Positions 9,772-18,538 of a DNA stretch of 64,000 nt are shown in pieces; within the stretch, counting starts at the first letter, position 1; every line of letters starts with the position of its first letter. The notes beneath the pieces are model-generated. The model made no database searches and was not told where the DNA came from. It was given only the letters and a program-made list of their open reading frames with translations. The translations under genes were made by a program, and so were the position numbers. Where the stretch lies: the NCBI RefSeq assembly GCF_014836845.1, contig NZ_JACSQA010000011.1, positions 1 to 64,000 on the forward strand, given 5' to 3'. This DNA comes from Ureibacillus galli (GTDB lineage Bacteria; Bacillota; Bacilli; Bacillales_A; Planococcaceae).

Positions 9772-11058
9772 ATGCAAAATGAACCTTTAGCATTTCGAAT
9801 GCGACCTCGCAACTTAAATGAAGTCGTCGGACAACAACATATAATCGGAAAAGACACTGCGCTTTATAAAATGATTGAAAATGGTCATGTCCCTTCAATG
9901 CTTTTATATGGTGAGCCCGGTATTGGGAAAACTTCCATCGCCAATGCCATCGCTGGTAGTTCGAAACTTCCTTTTTTCTCGTTAAATGCAACCCATGCGG
10001 GGAAAAAAGATGTGGAGCAAATTGTGTCAGAAGCACGCCTTGTAGGGAAAGTCATTTTATTTCTCGATGAAATTCATCGGTTTAATAAATTACAGCAGGA
10101 TACTTTATTACCCCATGTAGAAAATGGTTCCATCGTTTTAATAGGAGCTACAACTGAAAATCCTTTCCATGATGTGAATCCAGCCATCCGATCAAGATGT
10201 GGGGAAATACTACAACTGAAACGTCTCTCCCAAGATGATATCGCCCAGTTAATTACGAATGCCCTCAAAGACGAAGAAAGAGGCTTAGGGAAAATTGATA
10301 TTGTCATATCTGAGGAACAAATTCAAAAAATTGCTTTAGCTTCAAATGGGGATGCTAGAAAGGCATTAACATTATTAGAATCAATCTATTACGCATCGGA
10401 TGAAGTGGATGAGCAGACGATTGTGCAAGATCATATTGTGGAGCATTTATCGGAGCGAATTGGCGTATATGGGGATAAAGGTGGATCGCATTTTTATAAT
10501 TTACTATCCGCATTGCAGAAGTCAGTACGTGGTAGTGATACGAATGCAGCGATTTACTATTTAGCACATCTTCTTGAAAACGGAGATTTGATTGCTGTTT
10601 GTAGAAGATTACTTGTTATGGCATATGAGGATATTGGATTAGCAAATTCAGCAGTAGGAGCACATGTATATGCAGCAACCGAAGCCGCTAAAACTTTAGG
10701 GCTACCCGAAGCGCGTATTCCATTGGCCAATGCTGTGATAGAAATGTGTTTATCGCCGAAATCTAATTCAGCCTATTCTGCTCTAGATGCAGCAATTTCT
10801 GCTATTCACGAAGGCAAAACTGGAGAAATTCCACTTCATCTCCGAGATGGTCATTACGCAGGAGCGAAAAAACTAGGACATGTCGGTTATAAATATCCCC
10901 ATGATTATCCCCTTGGTACATTTGGAGGGTGGGTTGATCAACAATATTTGCCAGATAACGTAGCAAATGAGGAATTTTACAAGCCTGTCATTGCAGGAGA
11001 AGAGAAAAAGATGGCTGCGATTTATGAAAAATTAAAATCGTTTAAAAAAGAAACATAA
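9772..11058 (+). CDS. rarA: Replication-associated recombination ATPase RarA (MgsA)
   Basis: A 428-residue AAA+ clamp-loader-like ATPase that acts at stalled replication forks. Walker A GEPGIGKT is at 47-54, Walker B LFLDEIHRF at 96-104, sensor 1 'IGATTENPFHDVN' follows, and the C-terminal tetramerisation domain ends with the conserved 'YPHDYPLGTFGGWVDQQYLPD'. A TTG at 9757 is in frame but overlaps the TTGGAGGATG ribosome site, so ATG at 9772 (spacing 8) is chosen. It is divergent from cymR with a 119-base shared promoter region and followed by its own terminator. Confidence 0.96.
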   Translation: MQNEPLAFRMRPRNLNEVVGQQHIIGKDTALYKMIENGHVPSMLLYGEPGIGKTSIANAIAGSSKLPFFSLNATHAGKKDVEQIVSEARLVGKVILFLDEIHRFNKLQQDTLLPHVENGSIVLIGATTENPFHDVNPAIRSRCGEILQLKRLSQDDIAQLITNALKDEERGLGKIDIVISEEQIQKIALASNGDARKALTLLESIYYASDEVDEQTIVQDHIVEHLSERIGVYGDKGGSHFYNLLSALQKSVRGSDTNAAIYYLAHLLENGDLIAVCRRLLVMAYEDIGLANSAVGAHVYAATEAAKTLGLPEARIPLANAVIEMCLSPKSNSAYSALDAAISAIHEGKTGEIPLHLRDGHYAGAKKLGHVGYKYPHDYPLGTFGGWVDQQYLPDNVANEEFYKPVIAGEEKKMAAIYEKLKSFKKET

Positions 11059-11060
11059 AA

Positions 11061-11098
11061 AAGGAGTTGCCCTCAAGTTAGAGGAGCAACTTCTTTTT
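11061..11098 (+). terminator. Terminator after rarA
   Basis: A stem AAGGAGTTGC..CTC with GAG..GCAACTTCTT, with small internal mismatches, is followed by TTTTT directly after the rarA stop. The remaining 145 bases to the next gene hold nothing recognisable. Confidence 0.8.
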
Positions 11099-11243
11099 CC
11101 CTATTTTAAAGGCTTTTTGAACTATTACAAAAGTTTTAATTAAAAATTTTGCAAAAGAGGTTGTTATTTGTCGCCATTAAACCCCTTTAGTAATTGTAAA
11201 TCAAATTCAACATCACATGACGACTTACAAGATTAACAAACCT

Positions 11244-11450
11244 TTACTTTGGTTGTTTTTCCTTTTCAACTAATTCGAAAAAAGTAGGGATGCTATGAAA
11301 TTTTTTCGTTCTTAACCCTTCTAAAATTTTCATAATGATTTCTTGTTCCAAATCTTCGCGATATTTCGCATCGGTTTGATACAATTCTTTCTTAATTTTC
11401 GGTCTAAGGAGTTCCAACAACTCTAATGGAGAAATATATTCTTTAATCAT
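11244..11450 (-). CDS. Small sigma-region-2-like protein (possible RsoA-type subunit)
   Basis: A 68-residue peptide with a central helix 'YREDLEQEIIMKILEGL' (about 31-47) that resembles the start of sigma-70 region 2, as in B. subtilis RsoA (YvrHa), the partner of SigO. It ends in a basic tail. The start ATG at 11450 sits five bases after AGGAG; the in-frame GTG at 11456 is inside that site. The upstream yvrJ-like gene ends two bases before this start, so translation is probably coupled. The RsoA assignment rests on this motif plus the neighbouring region-4 protein and YvrJ peptide, and is tentative. Confidence 0.6.
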   Translation of the reverse strand: MIKEYISPLELLELLRPKIKKELYQTDAKYREDLEQEIIMKILEGLRTKKFHSIPTFFELVEKEKQPK

Positions 11451-11452
11451 AA

Positions 11453-11614
11453 TCACTCCTTGTTTTTAATTAATTCCACTTCAGTCGTTAATTTTTGAAT
11501 CGTCTGTTCTAGGCCTTCTATCTTTTTTTCAAAGCGAAGTAATAAGTAAATCGAAACAGCAATCGGGAAACCAATGTTACTAATTAAGTTAATTAATTGA
11601 CCCTCATCAAGCAT
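11453..11614 (-). CDS. YvrJ-family small membrane peptide
   Basis: A 53-residue peptide of the YvrJ family: an N-terminal 'INLISNIGFPIAVSIYLLLRFEKKIE' in which residues 8-27 form one membrane helix, followed by an amphipathic coiled coil (residues 29-52, LEQTIQKLTTEVELI). The family signature is the N-x-G-F-P start and the R/K-x-E-K-K exit from the helix. The ATG at 11614 overlaps the end of the sigma-like gene by 8 bases, and its own TGA overlaps the next ribosome site. In B. subtilis yvrJ belongs to the SigO/RsoA regulon; here it is sandwiched between the two sigma-like genes. Confidence 0.75.
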   Translation of the reverse strand: MLDEGQLINLISNIGFPIAVSIYLLLRFEKKIEGLEQTIQKLTTEVELIKNKE

Positions 11615-12173
11615 CGATCATTCGCCTCACTTTCGCCAAAGCATTATTTTTGGATTTCGTTATTGCCTGTTGCGTGACATTCAGTTTTTTACTAATTTCT
11701 GTATCTGAATAATTAATAATGAACGATAGATATAAAATTTGTTTTTGTCTCTCATTTAAAGAAATAATCGCTTTATATAAATTAGGATTTTGAATATGTT
11801 GTTCTAAGTCATCTTCAATCTGTTCGTAAAAACTTTTTGTAGCAGATTCATCGACGATAAGTTCTTTTAACGTAATCGATCCTTCGTTGTTACCATTTTT
11901 AGATTCATTGCCTGTACTATCCAAATTTAATACATATCGCTGATCATACTTTCGTCTTTCTATATCAAAGTGACGAGCGGTATAATGGATAATTTTCGAA
12001 AAATAAGCTACAGCTCGAATGCGAATATAAAATTGAACAAAACGATCATTAATCATCTTTTTAATACAATCATTCGGTGTACGACAGTATTGTTTATATA
12101 ATTCCAAATGTTCTGCGTCTGCTAAAAAAGCTTTTAATAATGGGTTCTTAAATTGAATTTCCACTATCATCAT
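11607..12173 (-). CDS. SigO-like sigma factor with C-terminal region 4
   Basis: The 188-residue product ends in a clear sigma-70 region 4 helix-turn-helix, 'LNERQKQILYLSF..SDTEISKKLNVTQQAITKSKNNALAKVRRM' (139-186). The middle (about 41-80, rich in aromatic and basic residues) may be a reduced region 2, but no full region 2 is visible, as in the two-part SigO/RsoA factor of B. subtilis. Three possible starts cluster after AAGGAGGG: ATG 12173, ATG 12170 and a GTG six bases on; the later ones have better spacing. A TATAAT box lies near 12215 (minus strand). Target promoters are unknown; no oxdC-like gene is nearby. Confidence 0.7.
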   Translation of the reverse strand: MMIVEIQFKNPLLKAFLADAEHLELYKQYCRTPNDCIKKMINDRFVQFYIRIRAVAYFSKIIHYTARHFDIERRKYDQRYVLNLDSTGNESKNGNNEGSITLKELIVDESATKSFYEQIEDDLEQHIQNPNLYKAIISLNERQKQILYLSFIINYSDTEISKKLNVTQQAITKSKNNALAKVRRMIDA

Positions 12174-12574
12174 CCCTCCTTAACATAGAACATTTGTTTT
12201 ATTAAATTATAAAAGGAAACGTTAGAAGCCTAAAAGAGCACATTTACCATATTCTTGGAATTATTTTTAGAAAATGTTCCTATTATTTCGACCAAATTTG
12301 TAAAAAAGATGACGAATTTTAAACCGGAAAAACCTAGGACTATTGGAAAGGTAGAAATTTTGTAAGAGGCTTTAAATAGTTTAGAAAATTTTTTTACTTT
12401 GAGGTGTAATAATTTGTTTGGTTACTTTATAAAGGACAATCTAGCCCAAAAATAACAACCCTTAGAACAACTTTGAACGATAAAAATTATTGAAAAATTG
12501 TAAAAAAACCTTATGAATAACATATAAATGTTATACAAGTAAATGAAATACGGTTCCATCATCGTTTACTACAT
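12174..12574. other. 400-base gene-free AT-rich spacer
   Basis: It holds the promoter region of the sigma-like operon at its left end and otherwise no open frame with a ribosome site. A 7-bp inverted repeat ATAACAT/ATGTTAT at about 12516-12533 is the only regular structure seen. Nothing else is recognised. Confidence 0.5.
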
Positions 12575-12613
12575 AAAAAAAGGTAAAATTGCCGTAGCAA
12601 TTTTACCTTTTTT
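12575..12613 (-). terminator. Terminator after the unrecognised 172-residue gene
   Basis: AAAAAAGGTAAAATTGC pairs perfectly with GCAATTTTACCTTTTTT around a CGTA loop, with a T-run on the minus-strand side, seven bases past the stop at 12620. Confidence 0.9.
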
Positions 12614-12619
12614 CATTCC

Positions 12620-13138
12620 TTATTGATTGATGGAATAAGTTGAAAAGGTCTTTATACAATCTATTACTCGGTTATTTTGAGCAACAATCATTTTTTCAAA
12701 CTCACCTTGTTTTCCATTATAGAGTTCTATATTTTCATAACTTGTTGCTAGTTCTTTTAAAAATTCAGCATTATCTTCCATGTGTACATCTGGAATACAA
12801 TTTGCAGCTACTGTTAACAAGTTTAATACTTCTTTTTTCACATCTTGATCTATATTCATTTGTAAGTGATAGTTAGAAATTGTATGGAAATAAAGTAACT
12901 TACATACAACATTCATATATAATACCCAATAAGTATTTTCCTTTGGCAATTCCCCATTCGCCTGAACAACATGATTAAAATGGTTGACTGCACTCTTTAC
13001 TAACTCATCCAAATTGGTATAAGCTTTTTTCCAGTTTTGGGTCGTATCGATATAGTTAAATACGATTTCTTCCATACGGTCATTTAGCTCTACCAAGTTT
13101 AAAGTATGATTATTTGTCATTGGAACCTTTGTTGACAT
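12620..13138 (-). CDS. Unrecognised 172-residue helical protein
   Basis: I do not recognise this gene. The product looks fully alpha-helical, with no signal peptide and no membrane helix. It contains amphipathic stretches 'LNDRMEEIVFNYIDTTQNWKKAY' (split at about 17-40), 'LDELVKSAVNHFNHVV' and a C-terminal 'GEFEKMIVAQNNRVIDCIKTF'. The open frame reaches 13162, but GGGGAGG followed seven bases later by ATG at 13138 is the better start. It is flanked by its own terminator and lies in the accessory block between rarA and tcdA. No domain can be named. Confidence 0.65.
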   Translation of the reverse strand: MSTKVPMTNNHTLNLVELNDRMEEIVFNYIDTTQNWKKAYTNLDELVKSAVNHFNHVVQANGELPKENTYWVLYMNVVCKLLYFHTISNYHLQMNIDQDVKKEVLNLLTVAANCIPDVHMEDNAEFLKELATSYENIELYNGKQGEFEKMIVAQNNRVIDCIKTFSTYSINQ

Positions 13139-13350
13139 TTTCATTCCTCCCCTATTCCCCATAAAACTCTAGGTATCCATACTATACCAACATTGTTCTG
13201 AGATTTTTTCTTAAAATAAAAAATGACTGAAAAAATGTGATATATATGTGAAATTACTTCATTTTTGAAGATTATTCAACTGCTAATTTCAGAAATTTCA
13301 TTCCAAACGTACCGAATTTTATTATTTTATTAAAACAATTGCTTATTCGA

Positions 13351-13752
13351 TTATCGTAATTTGGAAATATATTTTGTATATAAATGATGATATGTCACCA
13401 TTTCATCATTTAAATTCTCGATTTTTATCACTTCCATCATGGTTGAATTTTCATATTTTAAAATACAATTTCTTGACCCGTAGAAGTACCATGCATAATC
13501 AGTATACCCCTTTTGAACCCCTTCAACTTTCTGAATAGCCCAAATTTGTTTATCATTTAAAACTTTTACCATTTTATAAAATCCTTCACTTAATTGATAG
13601 CTTTTCGTTAAAAAATGATACTCTGGTTCTACTACTTGGTTCGTATCGAATACATGAATCCTTTGATTTTCCCAATCAATCGCCAATTCAACCGTACTAA
13701 TTTCATCTATAATATTTAATCCCCTATACTCCAGTTCTGTATATTTGTCCAA
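13351..13752 (-). CDS. Unrecognised 133-residue cytosolic protein
   Basis: No family is recognised. The protein is beta-rich with many aromatic residues ('DYAWYFYGSRNCILKYENS' at about 84-102) and repeating Tyr/Trp, suggesting a small beta-sandwich or barrel. There is no signal peptide and no membrane segment. The start is TTG at 13752 with AAGGAGA nine bases upstream; no ATG fits. The 187 bases before 13163 show no features. It is separated from tcdA by a strong terminator, so it is transcribed alone. Confidence 0.6.
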   Translation of the reverse strand: MDKYTELEYRGLNIIDEISTVELAIDWENQRIHVFDTNQVVEPEYHFLTKSYQLSEGFYKMVKVLNDKQIWAIQKVEGVQKGYTDYAWYFYGSRNCILKYENSTMMEVIKIENLNDEMVTYHHLYTKYISKLR

Positions 13753-13804
13753 ATTACGTTCTCCTTTTATTCATAAGATTAAGAACTCTGTTTAAATTTA
13801 AAAA

Positions 13805-13829
13805 GGGTAACCCGAATTTCGGGTTACCC
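13805..13829 (-). terminator. Terminator after tcdA
   Basis: GGGTAACCCGAA pairs perfectly with TTCGGGTTACCC around a single central base (so the real loop opens 2-3 pairs), followed by TTTTT on the minus strand, 17 bases past the tcdA stop. Confidence 0.9.
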
Positions 13830-13846
13830 ATCTATTATAAAGTAAT

Positions 13847-14608
13847 TTATTGTTGAACACGTGTTATATTAACATCTTTTAATATTTGATTAATGACCCA
13901 ACTAGCTGCAATTAACCCTGCAACAGAAGGCACAAAGGCGTTGGAAGAAGGTGGCATTTTTGCTTTTCGTATTTGCGCATTCGGATTTCCTACCTCTTCC
14001 ACCACATCAGGACGAACGACGATAGGTGATTCATCTGAGAAAACGACCATAACGCCTTTATGAATTCCTTCTTTACGAAGCTTTGTACGTATCACTTTAG
14101 CTAATGGATCTGTATGAGTTTTAGAGATGTCAGCAATTTTAAATCGAGTTGGATCCATCTTATTTGCTGCACCCATACTTGAAATAATTGGTATGTTTCT
14201 TTTTAAACATTCTTTCATTAAATGAATTTTATACATGACCGTATCGGATGCATCAATTACATAGTCAATCCCTTGTTCAAAGAATCTTTCATATGTTTCT
14301 TCTGTATAGAACATATGCATATCGATTACTTCACACTCTGGGTTAATGTCTGCAATACGTTCTTTCATAATTTGAGATTTAGATTTTCCAACAGTAGATA
14401 GGTAAGCGACTAATTGACGGTTTATATTTGTAATATCCACATTATCTTTATCGACTAAAATAATACGTCCAACTCCACTACGAGCACATGCTTCTGCAGC
14501 AAAGGAGCCTACGCCACCAATTCCTAATATGGCTACGGTTGTATTTTTTAATTTTTCAAGTCCTTCTTTTCCTATTGCAAGTTCGTTTCTTGAAAACTGA
14601 TGTAACAT
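13847..14608 (-). CDS. tcdA: tRNA t6A cyclisation enzyme TcdA (YrvM, ThiF/E1-like)
   Basis: A 253-residue E1-like dehydratase that converts t6A37 to its cyclic form ct6A in ANN-reading tRNAs. The Rossmann P-loop 'ILGIGGVGSFAAE' is at 28-40, with the adenylate-binding 'DKDNVDITNINRQ' at about 54-66 and 'DASDTVMYKIHLM' at about 119-131. Length equals B. subtilis YrvM, and its place beside aspS is conserved. It should not be read as a ThiF or MoeB sulfur-carrier enzyme because the C-terminal region is of the TcdA type. ATG at 14608. Confidence 0.93.
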   Translation of the reverse strand: MLHQFSRNELAIGKEGLEKLKNTTVAILGIGGVGSFAAEACARSGVGRIILVDKDNVDITNINRQLVAYLSTVGKSKSQIMKERIADINPECEVIDMHMFYTEETYERFFEQGIDYVIDASDTVMYKIHLMKECLKRNIPIISSMGAANKMDPTRFKIADISKTHTDPLAKVIRTKLRKEGIHKGVMVVFSDESPIVVRPDVVEEVGNPNAQIRKAKMPPSSNAFVPSVAGLIAASWVINQILKDVNITRVQQ

Positions 14609-14723
14609 ATTTTATGCCTCTCAATCTATATTTTACTACTCGGAATTATAACATATCGCCCTCTATAGTGTAAATTTGTAACAAAATGATTCAAAGTATA
14701 CGAAAGAGAGAAATTGAAAAATA

Positions 14724-14754
14724 AAAACTCTTCTACAAAAAGTAGAAGAGTTTT
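14724..14754 (-). terminator. Terminator of the 6S RNA gene
   Basis: AAAACTCTTCTAC and its perfect 13-bp complement flank a 5-base loop, followed by TTTTTAT on the minus strand, directly beyond the closing helix of the 6S RNA. Confidence 0.85.
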
Positions 14755-14758
14755 AGAT

Positions 14759-14954
14759 AGAATCCTAAACTTACCGTAAGCAAGTTAACCTCGTTTTGAA
14801 CCCGCTTCCCTTGCAGGTGGGTACCCTCTTTATCTTTTTAAACTTCCCTCGGCTTGTTGCAGGGCTTGTTTGCCAAGATAAAATATGGGTTCCCAACGAT
14901 TAATTGTTCGGTCAAAAGAGTTGTAAAGCAATTACTAGCAATTTAGGATTCTTA
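14759..14954 (-). ncRNA. ssrS: 6S RNA (BsrA/SsrS type)
   Basis: About 196 bases between aspS and tcdA, the same place as 6S-1 RNA in B. subtilis. Its ends form a perfect 11-bp closing helix AGAATCCTAAA/TTTAGGATTCT (14942-14952 with 14759-14769). The centre contains the hallmark of the RNA-polymerase-binding bubble, AACAAGCCCTGC followed by CCGAGGG. Upstream on the minus strand TTGAAA and TAATAT are separated by exactly 17 bases, a good housekeeping promoter placing the 5' end near 14954. A terminator follows. 6S RNA binds the sigma-A holoenzyme and dampens transcription in stationary phase. Confidence 0.85.
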
Positions 14955-14967
14955 TTAATTTTATATT

Positions 14968-14996
14968 AACAACAATTATCTGAATTTTCAATATGA
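14968..14996 (-). promoter_or_regulatory. Sigma-A promoter of the 6S RNA
   Basis: On the minus strand TTGAAA (-35), a 17-base spacer and TAATAT (-10) stand just before the start of the 6S RNA; boundaries are approximate to a few bases. Confidence 0.65.
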
Positions 14997-15110
14997 AAAT
15001 AAAAAATATTAAATTTTTTTCAAATTAATCGTTTTCTAGGAACTTTTACTAGATACATTTTATTACTTATCCATAATAAAAAATAAAGCTTGTTAAAAAA
15101 TGCAAAAAAA

Positions 15111-15137
15111 CGCAAGAATGCGTTAAACATTCTTGCG
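15111..15137 (-). terminator. Terminator of the hisS-aspS operon
   Basis: CGCAAGAATG and CATTCTTGCG enclose a 7-base loop, followed by a long T-run on the minus strand 14 bases past the aspS stop. Confidence 0.9.
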
Positions 15138-15151
15138 CAAAAATTTGCTAC

Positions 15152-16924
15152 TTATTTTTCTTCTTTCTTTGTAACCGTTAAACTAAGTTCTTCTAATTGG
15201 GCAATAGATACTTCACTCGGTGCTGAAGTTAATAAACAACTTGCTGTTGCCGTTTTAGGGAATGCGATTGTATCACGTAAGTTTGTACGACCTGCAAGCA
15301 ACATAACAAATCGATCTAATCCAAAGGCAAGTCCTCCGTGTGGTGGAACTCCGTATTCAAACGCTTCTAATAAGAAACCGAATTGTTCTTGAGCTTCTTC
15401 TTGACTAAATCCTAGTAGTTTAAACATTTTTTCTTGAAGGTCACGTTCGTAAATTCGTAAAGAACCTCCGCCTAACTCGTAACCATTTAGTACGATGTCA
15501 TATGCTTGGGCACGAACTTCTGATGGATTCGTATCCATTTTTTCGATATCTTCATCAAATGGACGTGTGAATGGGTGGTGGGCAGCCGTATAACGACCCG
15601 CTTCTTCATCATATTCTAACAACGGCCAATCAGTAACCCAAAGAAATGCATATTGGGATTCATCGATTAAGCCTAATTCTTTTCCTAATTTATTTCTTAA
15701 GGCACCTAGAGCAGATGCAACAACGGATGATTGATCCGCTACAAATAATAATAAGTCTCCCGCCTCTGCATTCGTTGCTATCATTAAGTTTTCAGCAGTT
15801 TCACCTTCAAAGAATTTAGCAATTGGACCCGATAGTCCTTCTTCCGTCACTTTCAACCATGCTAATCCTTTAGCACCGTAAATTGCTACGAATTCTGCTA
15901 ATGCATCAATATCTTTACGAGAATAATTTTCTGCCTTTCCTTTGACATTAATTGCTTTTACTTCTCCTCCTGATTCCACAGCAGAAGCGAACACTTTAAA
16001 GGATGAATTTCGAACGATTTCGGAAAGTTGAACTAATTCTAATCCAAATCGAACATCCGGTTTATCTGAACCGTAACGTTCCATTGCTTCTTTGTAAGTC
16101 ATTCGTTGGAATGGAAGAATAACATCCACACCTTTAGCTTCTTTCATAACCGTTTGAATTAAACGTTCATTCATTTCAATAATTTCGTCCATTGACATAA
16201 AGGAAGTTTCAATATCGACTTGAGTAAACTCTGGTTGACGGTCAGCTCTCAAATCTTCATCTCGGAAACAACGTGCAATTTGGAAATACTTTTCGAATCC
16301 AGATACCATTAACAACTGTTTGAAAAGTTGAGGTGATTGGGGTAATGCATAAAATTCCCCTTCATGAACTCGTGATGGCACTAAATAATCCCGCGCTCCC
16401 TCTGGCGTCGATTTTGTTAATATCGGCGTTTCCACTTCAAGGAATCCTTCAGTCTGTAAAAAGTTACGTATTGAGCGGGTAATATCCGAACGTAATTTAA
16501 ATGTGTTATACATCACTGGGCGACGTAGATCTAAATAACGATATTTTAGGCGCACATCTTCTCCAATTTCTTCTTTATCATCAATGGCAAATGGTGGTGT
16601 TTTCGCTTCATTGATAATATGGATGGACGATGCGACAATTTCAATTTTACCTGTTCGTAAATTTGGGTTAATTTGTTTTTCATCGCGAAGAACAACGGTA
16701 CCTTCGATTTCCACGACATATTCATTACGAATCGTCTCTGCTACGGCTAAAGCATCTTTTGCTTCATCGCCAAAAACAACTTGAACAATTCCTGTTCTAT
16801 CACGTACATCAACGAAAATCAGACCACCTAGGTCGCGACGTTTTTGTACCCAACCTTTTAAAATTACCTTTTCTCCTTGATGTTGTTCGTTTATTTCGCC
16901 ACATGCATGCGTTCTTTGCGCCAT
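15152..16924 (-). CDS. aspS: Aspartate-tRNA ligase
   Basis: A 590-residue class II synthetase of bacterial type. It has an N-terminal OB anticodon-binding fold (to about residue 105), motif 2 '[19 protein letters not shown]' near 216-234, the bacterial insertion (GAD) domain in the middle, and motif 3 '[16 protein letters not shown]' near 525-540. The start at 16924 follows GGAGG by eight bases; the open frame extends 15 codons further but lacks a site there. It follows hisS by 31 bases, so histidine and aspartate charging share one T-box controlled transcript. A Glu/Asp (ND) versus D-specific form could not be judged. Confidence 0.96.
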   Translation of the reverse strand: MAQRTHACGEINEQHQGEKVILKGWVQKRRDLGGLIFVDVRDRTGIVQVVFGDEAKDALAVAETIRNEYVVEIEGTVVLRDEKQINPNLRTGKIEIVASSIHIINEAKTPPFAIDDKEEIGEDVRLKYRYLDLRRPVMYNTFKLRSDITRSIRNFLQTEGFLEVETPILTKSTPEGARDYLVPSRVHEGEFYALPQSPQLFKQLLMVSGFEKYFQIARCFRDEDLRADRQPEFTQVDIETSFMSMDEIIEMNERLIQTVMKEAKGVDVILPFQRMTYKEAMERYGSDKPDVRFGLELVQLSEIVRNSSFKVFASAVESGGEVKAINVKGKAENYSRKDIDALAEFVAIYGAKGLAWLKVTEEGLSGPIAKFFEGETAENLMIATNAEAGDLLLFVADQSSVVASALGALRNKLGKELGLIDESQYAFLWVTDWPLLEYDEEAGRYTAAHHPFTRPFDEDIEKMDTNPSEVRAQAYDIVLNGYELGGGSLRIYERDLQEKMFKLLGFSQEEAQEQFGFLLEAFEYGVPPHGGLAFGLDRFVMLLAGRTNLRDTIAFPKTATASCLLTSAPSEVSIAQLEELSLTVTKKEEK

Positions 16925-16955
16925 GTTCTTTTCCTCCAATTTATGATTAAAAGAA

Positions 16956-18224
16956 TTATTTATTTTCAAGTAAATAGTTAACTAGATCGTGGAATGGAAT
17001 TTTCTCTTGATTCCCTGTTTCCATTTCTTTGACGTTTACTGCCCCTTCTTCCATCTCCGTATTACCAAGGACAATTACAAACTTAGCACCAAGGCGATCA
17101 GCAGATTTCATTTGAGCTTTCATTTTACGATCGACATAATCCATATCAGCAGAGATTCCTTTTGCCCGGAAAGAGCTAATTAATTCGGCCGATTTTAATT
17201 TTGCTTCGTCACCGATTGCAACGACATAAAGATCAAGTCCGTCTTCTACTTCCAGTTCAATTCCTTCTGCTTCTAGGGCTAATAGTATTCGTTCGATGGA
17301 CATCGCAAAGCCGATTCCTGGAACATCCGGTCCCCCAATACCCTCAACTAAACCGTTATAACGTCCTCCACCACATAAAGTTGTAATGGCACCAAAACCT
17401 TCTGCTGTACTCATAATTTCAAAAGCAGTATGAGTGTAGTAATCTAATCCTCGAACTAAATTTGGATCTACTTCATAAGGAATACCAAGCACTTCAAGGT
17501 ATTTTTTCACTTGGTCAAAATAGTTGGCAGAGGATTCCGTTAAATAATCGGTTAGAGCTGGTGCAGTTTTCATTAACGGGTGATCATGGTCCTTTTTACA
17601 ATCTAAAATACGGAGCGGATTTTTTGCTAGACGGTTTTGACAGTCGGAACAAAACTCCCCAATACTTGGTTCAAAGTGTTGGATTAACGCTGTTCTATGT
17701 GCATCTCTCGTTTCCTTATCCCCTAGAGAGTTTATGACTAATTTTAAATTTTTTAATCCCACTGTTTGATAAATATCCATTGCAAGGGAAATGACTTCAG
17801 CATCAATTGCCGGATCAGCACTTCCAATTGCCTCTACGCCAAATTGGACAAATTGACGATATCGACCTGCCTGCTGACGTTCATAACGAAACATCGGTCC
17901 CATATAAGAAAGCTTGACAGGTTGATCTGGATTACCAAACATTTTATGTTCTACGTAAGAGCGAACTACAGAAGCTGTTCCTTCAGGACGAAGGGTTAAC
18001 GAACGTCCTCCCCGATCTTCAAATGTATACATTTCTTTTTGAACGATATCGGTTGTATCTCCTACACCTCGTTGAAACAATTCCGTTTGTTCAAAAATTG
18101 GTGTGCGAATTTCTTTATAACGGTAAACACGACTTAATTCCCGTACAACCGATTCAACTTTTTGCCATTTGGCTGTTTGCTCTGGCAAAATATCTTGTGT
18201 CCCTCTAGGTACTTTAAATGACAT
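16956..18224 (-). CDS. hisS: Histidine-tRNA ligase
   Basis: A 422-residue class II synthetase. It begins '[12 protein letters not shown]' with motif 1, motif 2 '[15 protein letters not shown]' (about 108-122), the histidine-A signature '[15 protein letters not shown]' (about 258-272), motif 3 '[15 protein letters not shown]' and the C-terminal anticodon domain. The open frame starts earlier, inside the leader terminator, but ATG at 18224 has AAGGAG seven bases ahead and fits the family. It is controlled by the T-box leader upstream and cotranscribed with aspS. Confidence 0.97.
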   Translation of the reverse strand: MSFKVPRGTQDILPEQTAKWQKVESVVRELSRVYRYKEIRTPIFEQTELFQRGVGDTTDIVQKEMYTFEDRGGRSLTLRPEGTASVVRSYVEHKMFGNPDQPVKLSYMGPMFRYERQQAGRYRQFVQFGVEAIGSADPAIDAEVISLAMDIYQTVGLKNLKLVINSLGDKETRDAHRTALIQHFEPSIGEFCSDCQNRLAKNPLRILDCKKDHDHPLMKTAPALTDYLTESSANYFDQVKKYLEVLGIPYEVDPNLVRGLDYYTHTAFEIMSTAEGFGAITTLCGGGRYNGLVEGIGGPDVPGIGFAMSIERILLALEAEGIELEVEDGLDLYVVAIGDEAKLKSAELISSFRAKGISADMDYVDRKMKAQMKSADRLGAKFVIVLGNTEMEEGAVNVKEMETGNQEKIPFHDLVNYLLENK

Positions 18225-18245
18225 TTTCATTCTCCTTTCTAAAAT

Positions 18246-18532
18246 AAAAAAAGCCCCCGTCCCTTGCATACGCAAGGGACGAAAGCTTGAAATGACTTCC
18301 GCGGTTCCACCCTAGTTGATGTACAAAATGTACACCCTCTTCATTACGGATAACGGCCGTTTCCGTTTTTCCCTACTAAACAAAAATAATTTGTCTTTCG
18401 AGAAAAAACCTCTCAAGTGTTTTTCACATCTACATGTAGTAGGAAAGATTTCAGCCTAAGTCTCTCCCTCTCTTGTCTACAGAGGTAATTGCTACTTTCT
18501 TGGTCAATGGCAATGTTACAGTTTTTACATTA
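18246..18532 (-). promoter_or_regulatory. T-box riboswitch of hisS-aspS
   Basis: A leader of about 300 bases precedes hisS. The T-box motif AGGGTGGAACCGCGG is at 18299-18313 (minus strand) and pairs with the free acceptor end of uncharged tRNA. It is followed by a terminator stem CGTCCCTTGC/GCAAGGGACG (18258-18281) with a run of seven Ts. Stem I carries the GA-rich bulge AGAGAGGGAGAG and an AGTA specifier-loop motif. The specifier triplet cannot be fixed by eye: CAC at 18417-18419 (histidine) is the best candidate, preceded by GAAAAA; CAT at 18434-18436 is the alternative. Confidence 0.92.
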
Positions 18533-18538
18533 TCTCTA

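Noticed and set aside
9653-10036. 128-residue N-terminal extension of the cymR frame
   Set aside because: It runs antisense over the rarA ribosome site and coding start; the Rrf2 family begins at ATG 9652 with a strong ribosome site.
12516-12533. 7-bp inverted repeat as an operator
   Set aside because: It is short, AT-rich and lies far from any start; chance occurrence is likely in such sequence.
16925-16969. Extended AspS start at 16969
   Set aside because: The extension overlaps the hisS 3' end and lacks a ribosome site, while GGAGG stands before ATG 16924.
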